Under the pieces are notes generated by a model. It saw nothing but the letters and a program-made list of their open reading frames with translations, did no database searches and was not told where the DNA came from. A program made the position numbers and the translations under genes. From Euwallacea fornicatus (Eukaryota; Arthropoda; Insecta; Coleoptera; Curculionidae), in NCBI RefSeq assembly GCF_040115645.1, contig NC_089541.1:1426001-1490000 (forward strand): a DNA stretch of 64,000 nucleotides, read 5' to 3'. Shown here piece after piece: positions 35,620-48,571 of the stretch; the first letter of the stretch is position 1, and each line of letters opens with the position of its first letter.

Positions 35620-38580
35620 GTGAGTATAGAGATTTAATTTCGTATTTAGGCCAATGTATTATGTATTTATTGTTGAATTTTAATAGAGAAAAGAGACATT
35701 TCGCATTTTTTTTTGCGTTCCAGATTTTTATGGGTTTTTTTTAGAAGATTTGAGAGTAAAACATTATTTTTTTGTGTCAACTTGGCCATTTTGATCCTTT
35801 TTAATAATTACATATTGGCGATCAGTCAATTTTTAAATCGCCTATACGCATCTATGTTTTGCGAGTTTTAATAAAATCTCTATATCTTTAAAGCGTAACT
35901 TTTTCTAATTTTGATATTGACAATTCTGGATTTGAATTTTCATTTTTGAACGTTTTGTTTAATGCCCATATTAAGTACAAAATTGTTCAACATTTTACCA
36001 TTTAAAGTTTTGTTTTTAGTGTGAATTCGTCGCGTTAAAACACCAATTGCTACGCCACTGAATTTTGCATTTCCTGAATTTTTAAAGTGAATCCTTTAAA
36101 AATTTTATATTAGATCGCTTCGTTATTGCGCCATTACAATTTATGTTTCTCGGGGACGTTTCTTGTATTATTTAGTTTAAAACGATATCAAAGCTTCTTA
36201 TATAAAAATTCTTACTTTTAATGACGGATTAGCCTCTTTAATCTGTATAACTACGTTGCTGAGTCCTATTGTTCTGAGAATAAACATTTACGAACATTTT
36301 GGATCAAGAAAAACATTATTTATAGTCGATTTACTGCTGTAAAACTTCCATATGTGATCTAAGTTTTGTCCGCCAGCGGCGTTTCTTCTACTTTTTAGGA
36401 CCAAAGGTTTACCCTAGCTTTGCGATAATCAGAATATCAACCTTTTCTGAGTTTTAAATCTTTTTAATAGGAGTATTGTTCAATTTATATATATATTTCT
36501 CAATTGTACAATTAAAATCTATTTTAGGTCTTCATCATTACGGATCTGTGTGATGTATTTTGCCGTGATTTTTATATTGTTTTTAAAGCTCAAGGTTTTC
36601 AAGATCCCTGCAATAAAAAGTTATATAATTTTTAATATCCATCATCCATTGAGATCTCTAACACTGTGCCCCTAACCTTTATTATTTTTCGCGCCAACAT
36701 TGGTCAATATGGTGGATTTAAAAAAATCCGATATTTATCTGAACTTTTACTAAAATTTCTCATGATTCAAATTCATTACAACTCATAGTTTTGCGTGTTC
36801 CTTTAAGACAATTTTTAAAATAACAATCGTCTATAATATTTATAGAATTTGTTTTAAATCCCTATCACTACGCTTCTGCAGGATGTGTACTTCAGTGGCG
36901 TAGGTTCCTTTTTTTATTTTCATCTAAACGGTTTCGGAATTTCGGAAGTCAAAATTTGGATGGTTTTTAATGTTGATTTAGCCAAAGGCGTGCGAAGCGA
37001 CGAGCTGGAGGGTAGCTGTCACCCCATGAGAAAAAGTATGGACATAGAGTTTCGTAAAAGAAAATCGTAAAATAGTGGAAAACAAGATTATAACCAAATT
37101 TTCTCAAGTTGCCCTCCCTCCCTGCTTAGTTCAGATTATTTAGCCCTATTTAACTGTCAGTACCGTGCCCCTGTGTAATGCGTATTTCGGAGACGTTTCC
37201 TTTATTTTTTAGACCCATTTTATACCCAAAATAGCTTTCTGATGTTCAATTTTCCTTTGACAGATTATATAGTTAAGTCACTGCTATTGTCAACTTGTTT
37301 GATGGCTTATCGCAATCCAGCAATATTTTTCTTATCAAATTTTCCGGTTCTATTCAAGATGGCCACCATAGTAGTCGTCAAAACTTTATGCAGACAAATA
37401 AATCAACCGAAATTGAGCTATAACATAAATAGTAGTTTCCACAGGTAATAGGAGAGGTGCTTTCTTAAATGACAGTTATTATTCGGGGGACAATGGTCTA
37501 TAAATTCGGACAATAAAGACAACCTTCGACCATGTGAGTGCTCTGGAGTTTTTTTTTGGTGCGGTCGCTTTTTATAGTCAATTTAAATACATATGTATGA
37601 AAAGATGGCTTCGCATGAGCCACTGCGGACGCATGGTAAATTGACATATCCCTCGTTATTATAAAGGGAAACCACCCAGATTGCCGCGGGTGACCGTAAA
37701 GAAATTTTAATAATTGAATTATTTATGGGCGCCCGCTTATTTACTTTTGCATCGGAACGTCAATAGCACGACGTATTCCGATTAAGGCTTTAATATTATT
37801 ATAACGATGCTCATACTTAAACAGTAATTCCAGGAATGTGGACTAAAGGACTTAAGGAGGCAAATTAAAGGGGTGAGAGAATGCGTGATGGGGGATGCAA
37901 ATTCGCCACGAATAATTTGGCCCGAACACGTTGCGCTTGTGATTTCGATTTACATTAATTTCATATTTTTCAGCATAAAACATGATCAATATTTAAATTT
38001 TTCATGCATGCCACTCAGAAAAGCTCGACATGAACATTATAGTCACGGTTACGCTGATAATCATGGCGTATATATTTTTCTCCCTCTCATATTTTTTATG
38101 GATGCCGGTGAGTTCGTATAAGGGACCCTCCGTAAACACCAGATTTGATTACACTTATGCATCGAAACGACACATGAAGACCAAAAATAGACTCACGATA
38201 GGATCTACACATGATATTGCTTCGATAATCCTTGATAGAAAATACGTTTCACGTAATGTTGCTTCGATGTGGCTATAGTTGATGACAGTTGTCAATCACT
38301 CTTCAGTTGCAAGGCTGTACCATATGACGTCACCACAGGGAGTCATTGCTTCTACCCGTTGAACCTCGTCAGAGACTTTCTTATATGGGAAATATTAATA
38401 TGCCACGAAAAGCGACTAATTTTAATACCCCCGACGGGGACCGGGAAAAAAGTGGAAAATCGTACGACGCCCATTAGCATATTTATAATGTGGGCCTAAA
38501 ACAAGAGTGACTGGGCGCACACGGACGCACATAGATTGTTTCTTAATAGGTCACCGTGTGCAGTAAGTGACGTCACGGGA
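35620..38580. other. AT-rich stretch with degenerate repeats
   Basis: From about 36040 to 37200 a loose motif recurs: a CGCCACTG/TGCCCCTG-like block, an AATTTTGCATTTC-like block, then GGGACGTTTC or GGAGACGTTTCCTTT. Occurrences are near 36050, 36130, 36250, 36660, 36880 and 37160. The style resembles the tandem repeat at 15.1-15.5 kb. A hydrophobic mini-frame before a donor (38030-38107) is discussed under findings. Confidence 0.3.
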
Positions 38581-38646
38581 CATACATAGGCAGCTGAGCC
38601 CGCAACATGATGGACAAGCTTGAAGAAGTATCTTTTTCTGTTCAAG
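38568..38646 (+). promoter_or_regulatory. CRE-bearing candidate alternative first exon of Pox neuro
   Basis: A perfect TGACGTCA lies at about 38568-38575. Downstream sequence up to 38646 ends in the donor GTGTGT. It would splice to the acceptor ttttgcag (ending 39038) just ahead of the Pox neuro ATG. It contains a short upstream frame (ATG at 38607) that would end soon after the junction. This is a candidate only, and competes with the GC island at 35.5 kb as the transcription start. Confidence 0.25.
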
Positions 38647-39064
38647 GTGTGTAATTAATGTAAATGTGCGCCCCTATACGTGGGTACGCATCAGTTTAAT
38701 GCGATTGAAAAAAGGCCGTCATAGTCATCAGGCACGTGTATGTCATTGGTTTTTAGGACGAATTTTGACGGTTCACCTCCTTGCATGGTGGTAGATGGTG
38801 GGACTATGTTGACTAGTCAGCACGTCAACCTGTATGTAATCTCATTACGGGTTCTTCATTCCTTGTTAGCACAATTTATAGTCCCATATGTGCGAATTCA
38901 GCACGACCCATTAACGATGGGGTGCGCAAAAAAACTCAAGCGTGACCAGTAGGGTCACTTCGCAGCCACACAAGCCACTCTTTCAATTATCTTTGGCTCA
39001 AAATAACATTGATATAATGGGATCTATTTGTTTTGCAGGAGCAGTTGGATTCTGAACGAAGAGG

Positions 39065-41749
39065 ATGCCGCACACCGGTATGTAACGCACTTTTTCATCA
39101 TTAATCTTAAATTGTCCAACTCCCTGTGATGACATCATCAATATGGGAAAACCGCGCGTTTATTTTTGGTCGTTTGGTTCAAACAATCAAACTGTCAATT
39201 TAACTCCTCGTTCATTAAGACGTGATATATGTCAGTGTCATTTGCGACATCGGCTTTAAAATGGCGACTATAATTGACATCATAGAAGGCAAATTGGTTT
39301 GTTATCCTGCCTTATTCTTGAGTGATTTTCAGCGACCATTTTGCGTTAGTTCTCTCGAAAATCTCGAAAACCATAAGAGATACACAACCAAGCATGCAAA
39401 TAAAAAGAGACTGTACGCTTCTGATACTTAGCGAAACATTTATGGTTTTGCCTTTTGGACAATGAGATCCGGCTGCAATTTGGCACGCACTGCGTAGTGC
39501 TGCAATTAAATTAGGGAATTTTGCCAAGGTCACGTGACATCTCCTCCATAAGGGTATTTGCAAAATCACGACGTAAACCTAGTCAAATTTCTAATAACCT
39601 TGGAATTAATCGATGAATTAGTTATTAACTCGTTGTTGAAACAAAATGTCTCATGCATATCGCAGGTCAAGCTGGGGTGAACCAACTTGGTGGGGTGTTC
39701 GTGAACGGCCGCCCTTTGCCGGACTACGTGCGCAAACGCATCGTAGAACTGGCTCTTTTGGGAGTCCGGCCCTGCGACATCTCAAGACAGCTGCTAGTGT
39801 CCCACGGGTGCGTGTCAAAAATCTTGACCCGATTCTACGAAACCGGGAGCATTCGCCCCGGCTCTATTGGCGGCTCGAAAACGAAGGTAAGTTCGCGTGT
39901 GTCGCCCTTAATTACCAGCGATGATGCTCCCTGATAAACGATCCTTCATAAGGGTGGTGTCGTGCCTCATATCCTTATCTCTCTCGTCCTATGAAACTCG
40001 TCTTTTGACAATCGCTTGACCTGGAACGTTCCACAGAGGGATGAGCCTCTTCCGTGTAAAAGCAGCGTAAATGAGTGACCACGGTAAACAATTTAATGAC
40101 CAACGATGACGACAGAATTACCATTACTGGATGATTGATTTTGTAGTGTACGATGTTCGGATGTTTATCTAAACTGTAGACAGAAGATCGGGGTGGGTGA
40201 TAGGGCGGTTCAGGTGCATGCACGACGATGTTTTTATCGAGATTAGCCCTTGTTGACATCGATCGCCGATTTCCTAAATTTCACGAATTATTTCGGTCGC
40301 AAGGTGGTAGAGAGAATCAGGACATGATAATTGGGGATTAAGCAAACATCATAAAAGCGGAATGAAGTGGCAATAAAGAACCATGCGGCGTGATGTAGAG
40401 GGTGTATTAGTATACAATTATTAATAACCCGTCGGGTACTTGAGCAGCCAATAAATTGCGGTTTGTTGGTGGAATACTTCAGGTTTTATCGATGTATTTG
40501 AATGACTTTCAATGAGTCTGAGATTAAGAAAAAAAATTTACTCCGCGTAGTGTAAACATCGCCCTTTCTCTAAAGGTTAGCTGAAAAAAGACGAAGAGAA
40601 AAACCTCTCTAATACCATCGCCCTTATTGGTTCCTGCCGCTGCATATCGCTCTATTTACTGTAAAAGAAAGTTCTGAAGAGCTCGCTTCGGAACCTCCCA
40701 AATTTCAACATTAACGTAATCTAAGAGATAGATGGTATCTGCCATGCGAAATTGTTCTCAGATGTATGTTTGGTTGCCTATTCTATAGTTTTGTTAGAAT
40801 GAGCATTCGTCATTTGTTCATTTTTAATAGTGGATTTCCAGGCTTTGCAATTAATAAACTTAATACTCCATCTCTCCTATTTATGTAGCAAAAAGCTCTG
40901 GCCAGTGATATGTTTCGTCGAGAATAATTTTCTATTATGGTAAATGTAAATTATAGTTCGATATGTAGCAGACCAAATCAATCAATGATCAATGTGCATG
41001 AGTGCAATTTTCTGCCAAAAAACGTTTTCGATAAAATTTCTATCATTGATCAATGATAACTATCCGTTACAGCAAGTAGCCACCCCAACTGTTGTTAAGA
41101 AAATCCTGCGTTTCAAGCAGGAAAACCCTGGGATGTTCGCTTGGGAAATCCGCGAGCAACTGATCTCCCAAAGGGTCTGCGAACCCCACAACATCCCTTC
41201 GGTCAGCTCAGTCAACCGAATATTGAGGAACAGTGGGGTGTGGCCTGACCAACCAATGCCATCAGGTATGAAACATTTTTTAAATACTAACAAAAATAAC
41301 GTTAAAACAAAATGGGAATTATTAAAAGTAATGCTCTCCTGTCTTTGTTTGAAACAGAATTCTTCCACAAACATCCTACCACCGCCCCTCCCTATTTCGC
41401 CCACGACCCTTACTCCCGTTTACACCACCAACTCCACATAGCAACTAATAGCTCTATGGAAGCACAACACCCCAGCCACAGTTCCTGGCCCCCTTTCGGT
41501 AACAGCCTGGTGATGCCATATCAGCAACAGGCATTGGAGTATTCCCCGGTATCCAGTGAGGATGCTAAAGAGGCCAAAGAGGAACCGAGAAAAGCCATTC
41601 CTTACTCAATAGAAGAAATACTAAAGAAACCCAGTAAATTGGCGAAGCCTCCTAGTCCGGCGGAATGCTCCGGGTTTTGTCAGCCTGTAGGGCCTGGTAT
41701 TGCAGCGATAGAGGAGGGCGAGGGGGAGGAGAGGATTGATGTAGATTGA
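39065..41749 (+). CDS. Poxn: Pox neuro paired-domain transcription factor
   Basis: Four coding exons: 39065-39077 (MPHT plus one base), 39666-39886, 41073-41265 and 41358-41749; 272 aa. Exons 2-3 encode a full paired domain starting GQAGVNQLGGVFVNGRPLPD, with GVRPCDISRQLLVSHGCVSK and GSIRPGSIGGSKTK in the PAI half, then QVATPTVVKKI and NRILRNSGVW in the RED half. The MPHTG start and VNGRPLPD are typical of the Poxn class, not Pax6, Pax2/5/8 or Pox meso. No homeodomain is present, as expected. Exon 4 carries YSIEEILKKP, which resembles the Pax octapeptide, and an acidic C-terminus ending EERIDVD. Drosophila Poxn is longer. In flies the protein specifies poly-innervated chemosensory organs. Introns 1-3 are 588, 1186 and 92 bp, larger than in the right-hand cluster. 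An acceptor at 39037-39038 implies a 5' UTR intron. Confidence 0.93.
39887..41072 (+). other. Large intron of Pox neuro
   Basis: Bounded by GTAAGT and a CAG-type acceptor (gttacag). It splits the paired domain between the PAI and RED halves, right after GGSKTK. No other gene is seen inside. Frames such as 39975-40259 (minus) have no support. Confidence 0.7.
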
Positions 41750-41934
41750 TTGGAAAGGGTGGGTTTATTTTTTGAAATCATGACTAGTTTTATGGAGAAT
41801 TTGAGTATGTTTGCTCCAAGTTAAAAAAAGGCCATAATCTAGTATCATTCAATGTCATGGTCTTGAACGCCCGAATTCACTAAAAGTGTAGTTTTAAGGG
41901 TTGTGTAATAATAAATGTAAATAATGGGGTTGTA

Positions 41935-41940
41935 AATAAA
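41935..41940 (+). terminator. Polyadenylation signal of Pox neuro
   Basis: AATAAA about 190 bp past the stop, with another near 41909. Both fit the end of the Poxn transcript. Confidence 0.5.
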
Positions 41941-42358
41941 GGACGAACACGATCATCATACATAGCAGCACTCGTAGTGATTTATACAAATTGATGTATT
42001 CACTATAGTTTTTAAGTAAAAAAATGTTCCTTATTTATTGTATAAATTTTTAGGTAATTTATTATTAAAATAATGTTCCTTTTTAAATGAGTAACCTCAA
42101 GTTTTTTCGATTTGGCAACATTGCACGTTTGTGTTGGCAAGTCTAATTTGCTCTCAAAATTCTTAAGAGCACAACCGTTCTCAAGGGCAAACCTATCGAA
42201 TACTGACTCGACTTAACAAAGCATCATTTGTAGTCGTTATCTTTTATTATTGTCAAAGACCACGTCATCTTCTACTAAACCGTGTTGCCAGTGCTAAAAA
42301 TTCTCAAAATATGCAAAAAAAACTTCGGACGACTAAATTTATAAATTTTTACAAAAAA

Positions 42359-45263
42359 TCACAAAAATCTAGCCAGCCTCTTTTTGTAATACTGAAACCC
42401 GTGCCCTTCTACCTCCCTTTTCACCGAAATAAAGTCCTTGTAGGGCATCTCCGACCAAATTTCCATGGTTTGCTTGACCCAATCCCCCACTCCCAGCGTC
42501 TTGGCAGCACTCGAAGAAAGCATCAAAGACTTCAGTTTATCGACTGCATAATCTAGATAACTCTCTTGGGTTTTCAGGTCTTCAAGCGAATCTATAGTAT
42601 TTTTTTCTTATAAAAGAAACCCATTGAAAGAAGACTGATGAACATACATTTTCTGAAATTTTCAGGCAAAAAGTCCTGTTTATGTTGCCTCTGTTTAATG
42701 TCTCTCAAGCACTCGAGCATTCTCTTGCTCTTCAGGAAATCGAGCAAAAGTACTTCCGGCGGCTGCAGAGGACTTCTGAGTATCTCTATAAGCATTTGCA
42801 AGTCCCTTGATGAAATCTCAGACACATCCGGCAGATTTCCAGAGCACAAATCCCTGTAAAACACTTCTGGATCGCTACAATATAGTGATATAATTTCTTT
42901 GTTGCTAAAAGATGTCTCCGCTTACGTATGGGAGCATCTTCTGTAGAAATTCAAAGGAAACTTCTGAAAAACTTGTAATTCTACACTGGTAATATCCCCT
43001 AACAAGGGATTCATCCAATCAGTATTCAGAGTCAAAGCGCGCAGTTGCCAAAGACTATTTTGAACTGTCTCTCTGGTCACCGCAATGGTTTCATGACTTT
43101 CACGCAGCATTTCCACCATCCACTGAATTAACTTCATTTTATTCGCCTATAAATAATAGATTTATCTCGACCATAAAGACCAAAATGCAACGTACAATTT
43201 CAGTCTTAATTTTCAGTTTTTTCGATGCCAAAACGTTCAGATCGTTGTCATCGCTGTGTTGGGATTTTGAGGCGTTTACCTCCCGTAACTGTTTTTTAAT
43301 GGCATTTATTGAGGAGTCCAAGGCGATCTGATTTAAATAGGCTTCAAGCCACTCTTCCAATTTAATACGATTTGGTTTGAGCTCAAATGAGGCCTAAAAG
43401 GCAAAAAAAGTAATAGAAACATGGACAAAATTCATTTGCTTGGCTGACAAAAAATTGAATGAATCACGATAAATATAAAATATTCGTACGACGTTGTCAA
43501 ATGTTAATAAAATTATAGAAAAATGATATTTTTACATAAATCTTGCGAAAATATCATCTATATTGCCAATACTTCCACATTCTTTTGTTCCCTCAAAATG
43601 AAAATTTTTACTGTTAAACACTTGTTAATAATAAACTCACCAACAAATGCATCTTCTTCCGTCCAATTTTCATAACTAGCTCTTTTAATTCCCCCTTCTG
43701 CTTTACAATATTCAGCTCAGTCTCAATATGTACATAGTGCAACTTTGACACATCTTCATCAGTAACTTTGACAATATTTTCATCGGCCTCACTATCTTGA
43801 ACTGATAGTTCCAAAAATTTTTCTTTCAAACTCTCCTTTTGTTTTTCTAATACTTGAAAAATTAGCTCTTGATTGTTATTGTGCAAGAGCTCTTCCACAA
43901 GTTTATTAACCGAGGAATTTTTATAGAGTTTGGTTTTGTTACTTTCAGATTTTTTCTGCAAAGTTTTTGGGATTTTAAAGCTGAATCTTTCAGATATCCC
44001 TGCCACCAGGGGGGTAAACATATTATCTAAAATTTCAGAGTTTGCATAGCTTGAAAGAAATGATTGGTCTTCTTTCAAATCTTCCAGAAAATTATTGGGT
44101 AGTAGACCCAGAGATTCACACTTTGAGATGTCAATGGTTCTCTCTGGGGTTGCCTCCATATCACTGATAGTAGATAATATATGAAAATTTGATGTGTCAC
44201 AGTCAGAAATGGTTTTATCGGAATTCTGAATTATGACCCTTGAAGTGTCAAACAATCTCTGTTTAACTTTGATATGAGTCTTTGAAATAGTCTTTGAAGA
44301 CTGTTGGTGCTGCTTCTTGCAGCTGTTAGTTATTTCATCAAAATTTTCCCTCTCCCGCATGGACAGAAACATTGCAATTGAGCTTTCATGTTTTGGATCT
44401 TTTCTTGTAGATTGACTAACATCAGCAGGAGCTTTAGGCAGCTTTTCCCATTTCAATATCTGTTCTTCCAAAATCATTTTTTCAAGCTTCACTGCACAAT
44501 GTTCTAATGTCTCCTAAAAGAAGTATTGAGCTTGAAGGGTTAATAAGGAAAAAAATATTACATTAATATTTTGAGATTTTGAATCATCCCTGCCCTCAAT
44601 TGGAGTGACGTTCTTAAGCTTCACTAGCATGTCTTCTACTTGAGATATCTGCAGCTGCACCTGTTTCTGCTTACAGTCAAGCAAAAACCTCCTTTGCTCA
44701 CACTCATCAATTTTTTCATCAAGAGCCTTCACAGACACATCTACACATAACCAATCTCATTATGACTCCGAAACTTGGGCACTCAATAAAATACCTTTTA
44801 AGATACATTTATTAGTCAACCCCTCAAACAAAAGCTTTTTTTCCCTTATATTACTTTTTAAAGTTTTCAATCTAAACTCTAGATGCTGCTTCTGCTTGTA
44901 AATCTCAATTTCTTTATTTTTGTATGGAAAATGGTCCTAAAATAAAAAGTAATGTAAAGTGCAGTGAGAGTCTTAAACTGACCTGTTCGTCTAGAGATTT
45001 TGAGTTTAATCTATGAAGAATAATGTCCCTTCGGATCCTTTCCACTTCTTGTTTAGGGCAGCAATTTCGTATTAAGTCTTCCCATAAAAGGCGAGTTGAA
45101 TTGTTGCATATGCTAGATATTATAAAAAAACATGGCAATTAGTTTAGGGGTTGGAAATATAGTTAAAATATAATTTAAATACTTGCCAGGATAGGTTTTC
45201 TGGAATGCTTCCGGTGTAGCCCATTTTTCGAACCCATTTTACTAATTCTTCATGCATATCCAT
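42359..45263 (-). CDS. HAUS5: Augmin complex subunit 5 homologue (HAUS5 / dgt5-like)
   Basis: Nine exons: 45263-45187, 45112-44983, 44936-44795, 44740-44562, 44513-43641, 43393-43196, 43146-42926, 42874-42648 and 42591-42359; 759 aa. All phases join cleanly. Features matching HAUS5: an N-terminal block with LLWEDLIRN, then QEVERIRRDIILHR; long coiled-coil segments through the middle; and a C-terminal GVGDWVKQTMEIW followed by a conserved-looking end (KKRLARFL). The augmin complex recruits gamma-tubulin ring complexes to spindle microtubules. Intron 1 appears to use a GC donor (CCTG then GCAAGT): this is the only choice that keeps the frame and the family-like sequence. A low-complexity, poorly conserved section sits in exon 5, and the protein is somewhat longer than the human one (about 630 aa). 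The family assignment rests on end motifs and layout. Confidence 0.65.
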
Positions 45264-46837
45264 GTTTTACCCCGTAAAGCTTCAAATGACTAATCAGTAT
45301 GTAAATTTATAAGTTGTTTGAGCAAAAAATAGCTCAAAAACAACCTTTATTTATTCCACATTACAAGAAAACAAACTCAAAACTTTTGAAATATAAACAA
45401 ATTATAACGGTCAACTATGTCAAATTTGATAAGACAATTGATTAAAATGATTGAGAGATCTAATTTTTGGCAATGTGGTGTGTTGGGCTATTGGTTGATT
45501 TTTTATTGTGTAATTTTAAGAAATTATATGAATTTACAGCTGAATATATAAAGTTGACTTCATTGGCAAAATTTAAGAATAAATAATATGCGAACAATAT
45601 AATAAGAACGACTAAGTATGAATTGGTTTTTAGAACAATCACATTAATACACCATTGCCAATGTTATTCCGTGGATTAAATTAATTATGAAATTATGTTT
45701 TTTTTTATTAGGCAACCCTATATACTCGTTTAAGACTTGCGGCAACGCAGTTGAACCAGTTTGCACTTATATTTTAACCAGTCATCAAGTATAATATTAG
45801 ACGAATACATATTACTTCTCATCGTCTTCTACCAATTTATGGCAAAATGAATTTTACTATTCCTTTTCCTCAACGACATATCTTCTTTCATGTCCCAAAA
45901 GAGTCCCTTTAACGGCCCCAAATCCTGGAAACCGCCTCACGTTGTACTTGCGCTCTCAGATAGCTTTCCAACGATTCTCCGCAGATCCACCCAACAGATA
46001 GCTCTATACGACATCTCCAACTTATAATCTTTTCTGGTTTTTCCAATAATATTAACTTTGTGGTTTTCCATCACACGCTTCCAAGGTCTTTTCCACGGAT
46101 TGATTTCAAATTATTGTCCTTCGTTCTCAAACTTCCTACACTGGACCACCAATTCGTTTTCTTGCTTTTAACTATTTCTTCCTTGAGCTACAAGCTTTAT
46201 ATCGCCCATGCAGCGAACAGATAAATACGTCCGAGTGTCTAATCACGGACAATCAAGGATTTCTGTCTAAATGATCTTAGAGGTAACATGCATTCTATAA
46301 GTAGTTTTGGTGTTTTATCAGGGATTTTACACCGTAAAGCTAAGAACGCCTCGCATTTATCACGGCCAGAGTTGTTAAAGGTGGGGAATATATAGGTCAT
46401 AGAGTATACAGAGGGCCTGAGTTTTTCCATACCAACAGGTAATTGTGGGACAATTGTATGTTGCACAATCAATGTAGAAAAAATAAGAACAAACTTGAAT
46501 AAAAAATCATTATTTATTAAGCTTTCATGTCTCACATAAACGGTGATCATTAAAAACGCATCTTAAGAAAGGAGAATTGTAAATGTAGGGCGTTGATTAA
46601 GTCATTTGCTATGTATCATCAAGTATATAATTGACAACATATAACAGATAAATTTATTCAAGACGTCTTTGATATTTCCTCGTTTACGTGAGTTGTTTTA
46701 ATGATCAATCATTCAGTTAAAAAGTGGTATAAAAAAGTTAAAAAAATTATTAGTTAACGTGTCATTAAAGCATCATTTCCAACTGGTTGTACAGCAGAGC
46801 AGAGATTAAAGCAGCCTTTTTTGTTAATCTTAAAGCC
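45264..46837. other. Spacer between the HAUS5-like gene and ARMC6
   Basis: AT-rich. A stretch at about 45830-46200 has somewhat balanced composition and short open pieces on the minus strand, but no recognisable protein. A 103-codon minus-strand frame at 46239-46550 is also unrecognised. Either could be an old pseudogene. I see no splice-supported gene. Confidence 0.3.
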
Positions 46838-48571
46838 TCAATTCTCTTTGTTGTCGTCGCGCCGCGTCAGGCCTGTAGTCAAAGCGCCCCCCTTGCCCGT
46901 CCACTCCTCTTTCAAAGTCACGTTGCACCCCAAATCGCGAAGCGCTGCTTTGATATCATATTCAATATCCTTAAATTTTTGAATGTCCTGACAGAGCACG
47001 TCTTCCACCCCCAATTCTAGAAATTTACCAGTTTGATACTTGCTTCGGGAGACCATATTTCTTATAGCCCAGCTTCCTGTTTTCTATAAGCACACATTAT
47101 TAGAAATGAAACTATAAATTCTTGCGGCATACTTGAAGCGCTTTTTGATCCATGTGATACTTCATTGCGTTAACGATAACATCGGGAGCTCCCGCTTCGT
47201 AAAAGGCTTTGCTGTTATCAGGATTTCTCAATGTTAGGGCTGCAATAGCCGCCAAGCCTGCAGTCACAGTTTGAGGGTTTTCCTGCAAAGCTTATTTTTA
47301 TTATTTAAATAAAAGTACATTACATTAATTCTTACAATATTATTCAGTATAGAGTCGTTAATTCCTCCTGCATAACCCTGTTTAACCATGTGGACCTTGC
47401 AGTCATCATTGCCTGCCAGAGCTTTAATTAATTTAAAGCTCTGTCTGATGATTTTCTAAGCACAAAAAATTTTTCTCTCTGAATTAACTCAGGTTTCAAC
47501 TTACGTCACTACTAGAAAAACTTTCCATTACAGATTTAATGCAATCCAAGCCCCCTGCATCATCGACATTTTTACAAAACTCAGTCCTAACCATCAGAGC
47601 TGTCAGAGTCAGCATTATATCATAATTGAGTTGCTCTTCTCCTTTGAACTCTTTGCATGGAAATTAAATTAATGAAACAAATACTATAAAATAGTTTGGG
47701 GGGATTAAACTTACTACATAACAGAGACATAATGGAGCACAAGGTTTCAGTGGCAATAATACGAGCATGCTCATGAGCCTTGCCAAACTCAACACGTACA
47801 TCATCATCCAACACCAGTGCCCTGCATAATGATAGAGTGTCCCTTATCAGCTCTACAGGGCTGTTGTCTTTTAAAAAGTCTTTCAAAATATCCAAAATAT
47901 GAGCTTCAAAGATCTTTTGTCTAAACCGCAATGAAAATTATTATAATTATACAATTCAAATCCAAATAATGATACTTATACCTATTTAATTCATGCAAAA
48001 TACAGCACACTTTAGTCCACTTCAAAATTAGACACTGTAAGCTCAGGTCTTGATTATGGTCCTTTAAATTATTAATGATAAATTGCACCCCTCTATCATC
48101 AAGCAAATCTGGTTGTTTAGTCATCAAGGCAATAAGAGCTTTCAAGACATTGGTTCTATTGACTTTATCTTTGAAAGTTTCATAAGTATTCAAAAGGATG
48201 TAATATAAATCAGCTTTGCCTGCTGCTACTTTCTGTGGTAGTCCCTTGTCACACTCATTCTTCAATTGTTCCAGAATGGTATTAACCTTCTCAGGACTGC
48301 CCTTTAACTCTTGCAGCTTTCTTAGCTGCTCAATTGCAGTTGTTAGGTTTTCAAACTCTTTCTTTGACATTGGTTGTGTAGAAATCTTGCCGAGATCAAC
48401 TCCCTATTTCATAAGAAATTTGATTCTGTCATTAGTGGTGACAAGAATATTTACCTGTGCTTTAAATTGCTTAATTGCCTCGTCGAGGGCCTCCTCCTCG
48501 CTGAGGCCCAAAATTTCAACGTTCTCCTTAACGGCACTATCGAAGGTTTCTTGAGTGATTTCTAGCACCAT
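46838..48571 (-). CDS. ARMC6: Armadillo repeat-containing protein 6
   Basis: Seven exons: 48571-48455, 48403-47982, 47920-47715, 47650-47505, 47455-47336, 47282-47133 and 47083-46838; 468 aa, all GT-AG and in phase. The N-terminus MVLEITQETFDSAVKENVE and the following EEEALDEAIKQFKAQGVDL match the ARMC6 family signature. The rest is an all-helical armadillo array, with repeat-like segments such as LLDDRGVQFIINNL, AALTLRNPDNSKAFYEAGAP and TGSWAIRNMVSR. Its length is close to the human protein (about 500). Armadillo arrays bind partner proteins; the cellular role of ARMC6 is not established. The C-terminus ends RRDDNKEN. It is transcribed in the same direction as the HAUS5-like gene and divergently from EDC3. 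Confidence 0.93.

Noticed and set aside
46239..46550. 103-codon minus-strand frame, plus protein-like pieces at 45.83-46.2 kb
   Set aside because: No recognisable family and no consistent splicing. Kept only as a spacer note; an old pseudogene cannot be excluded.
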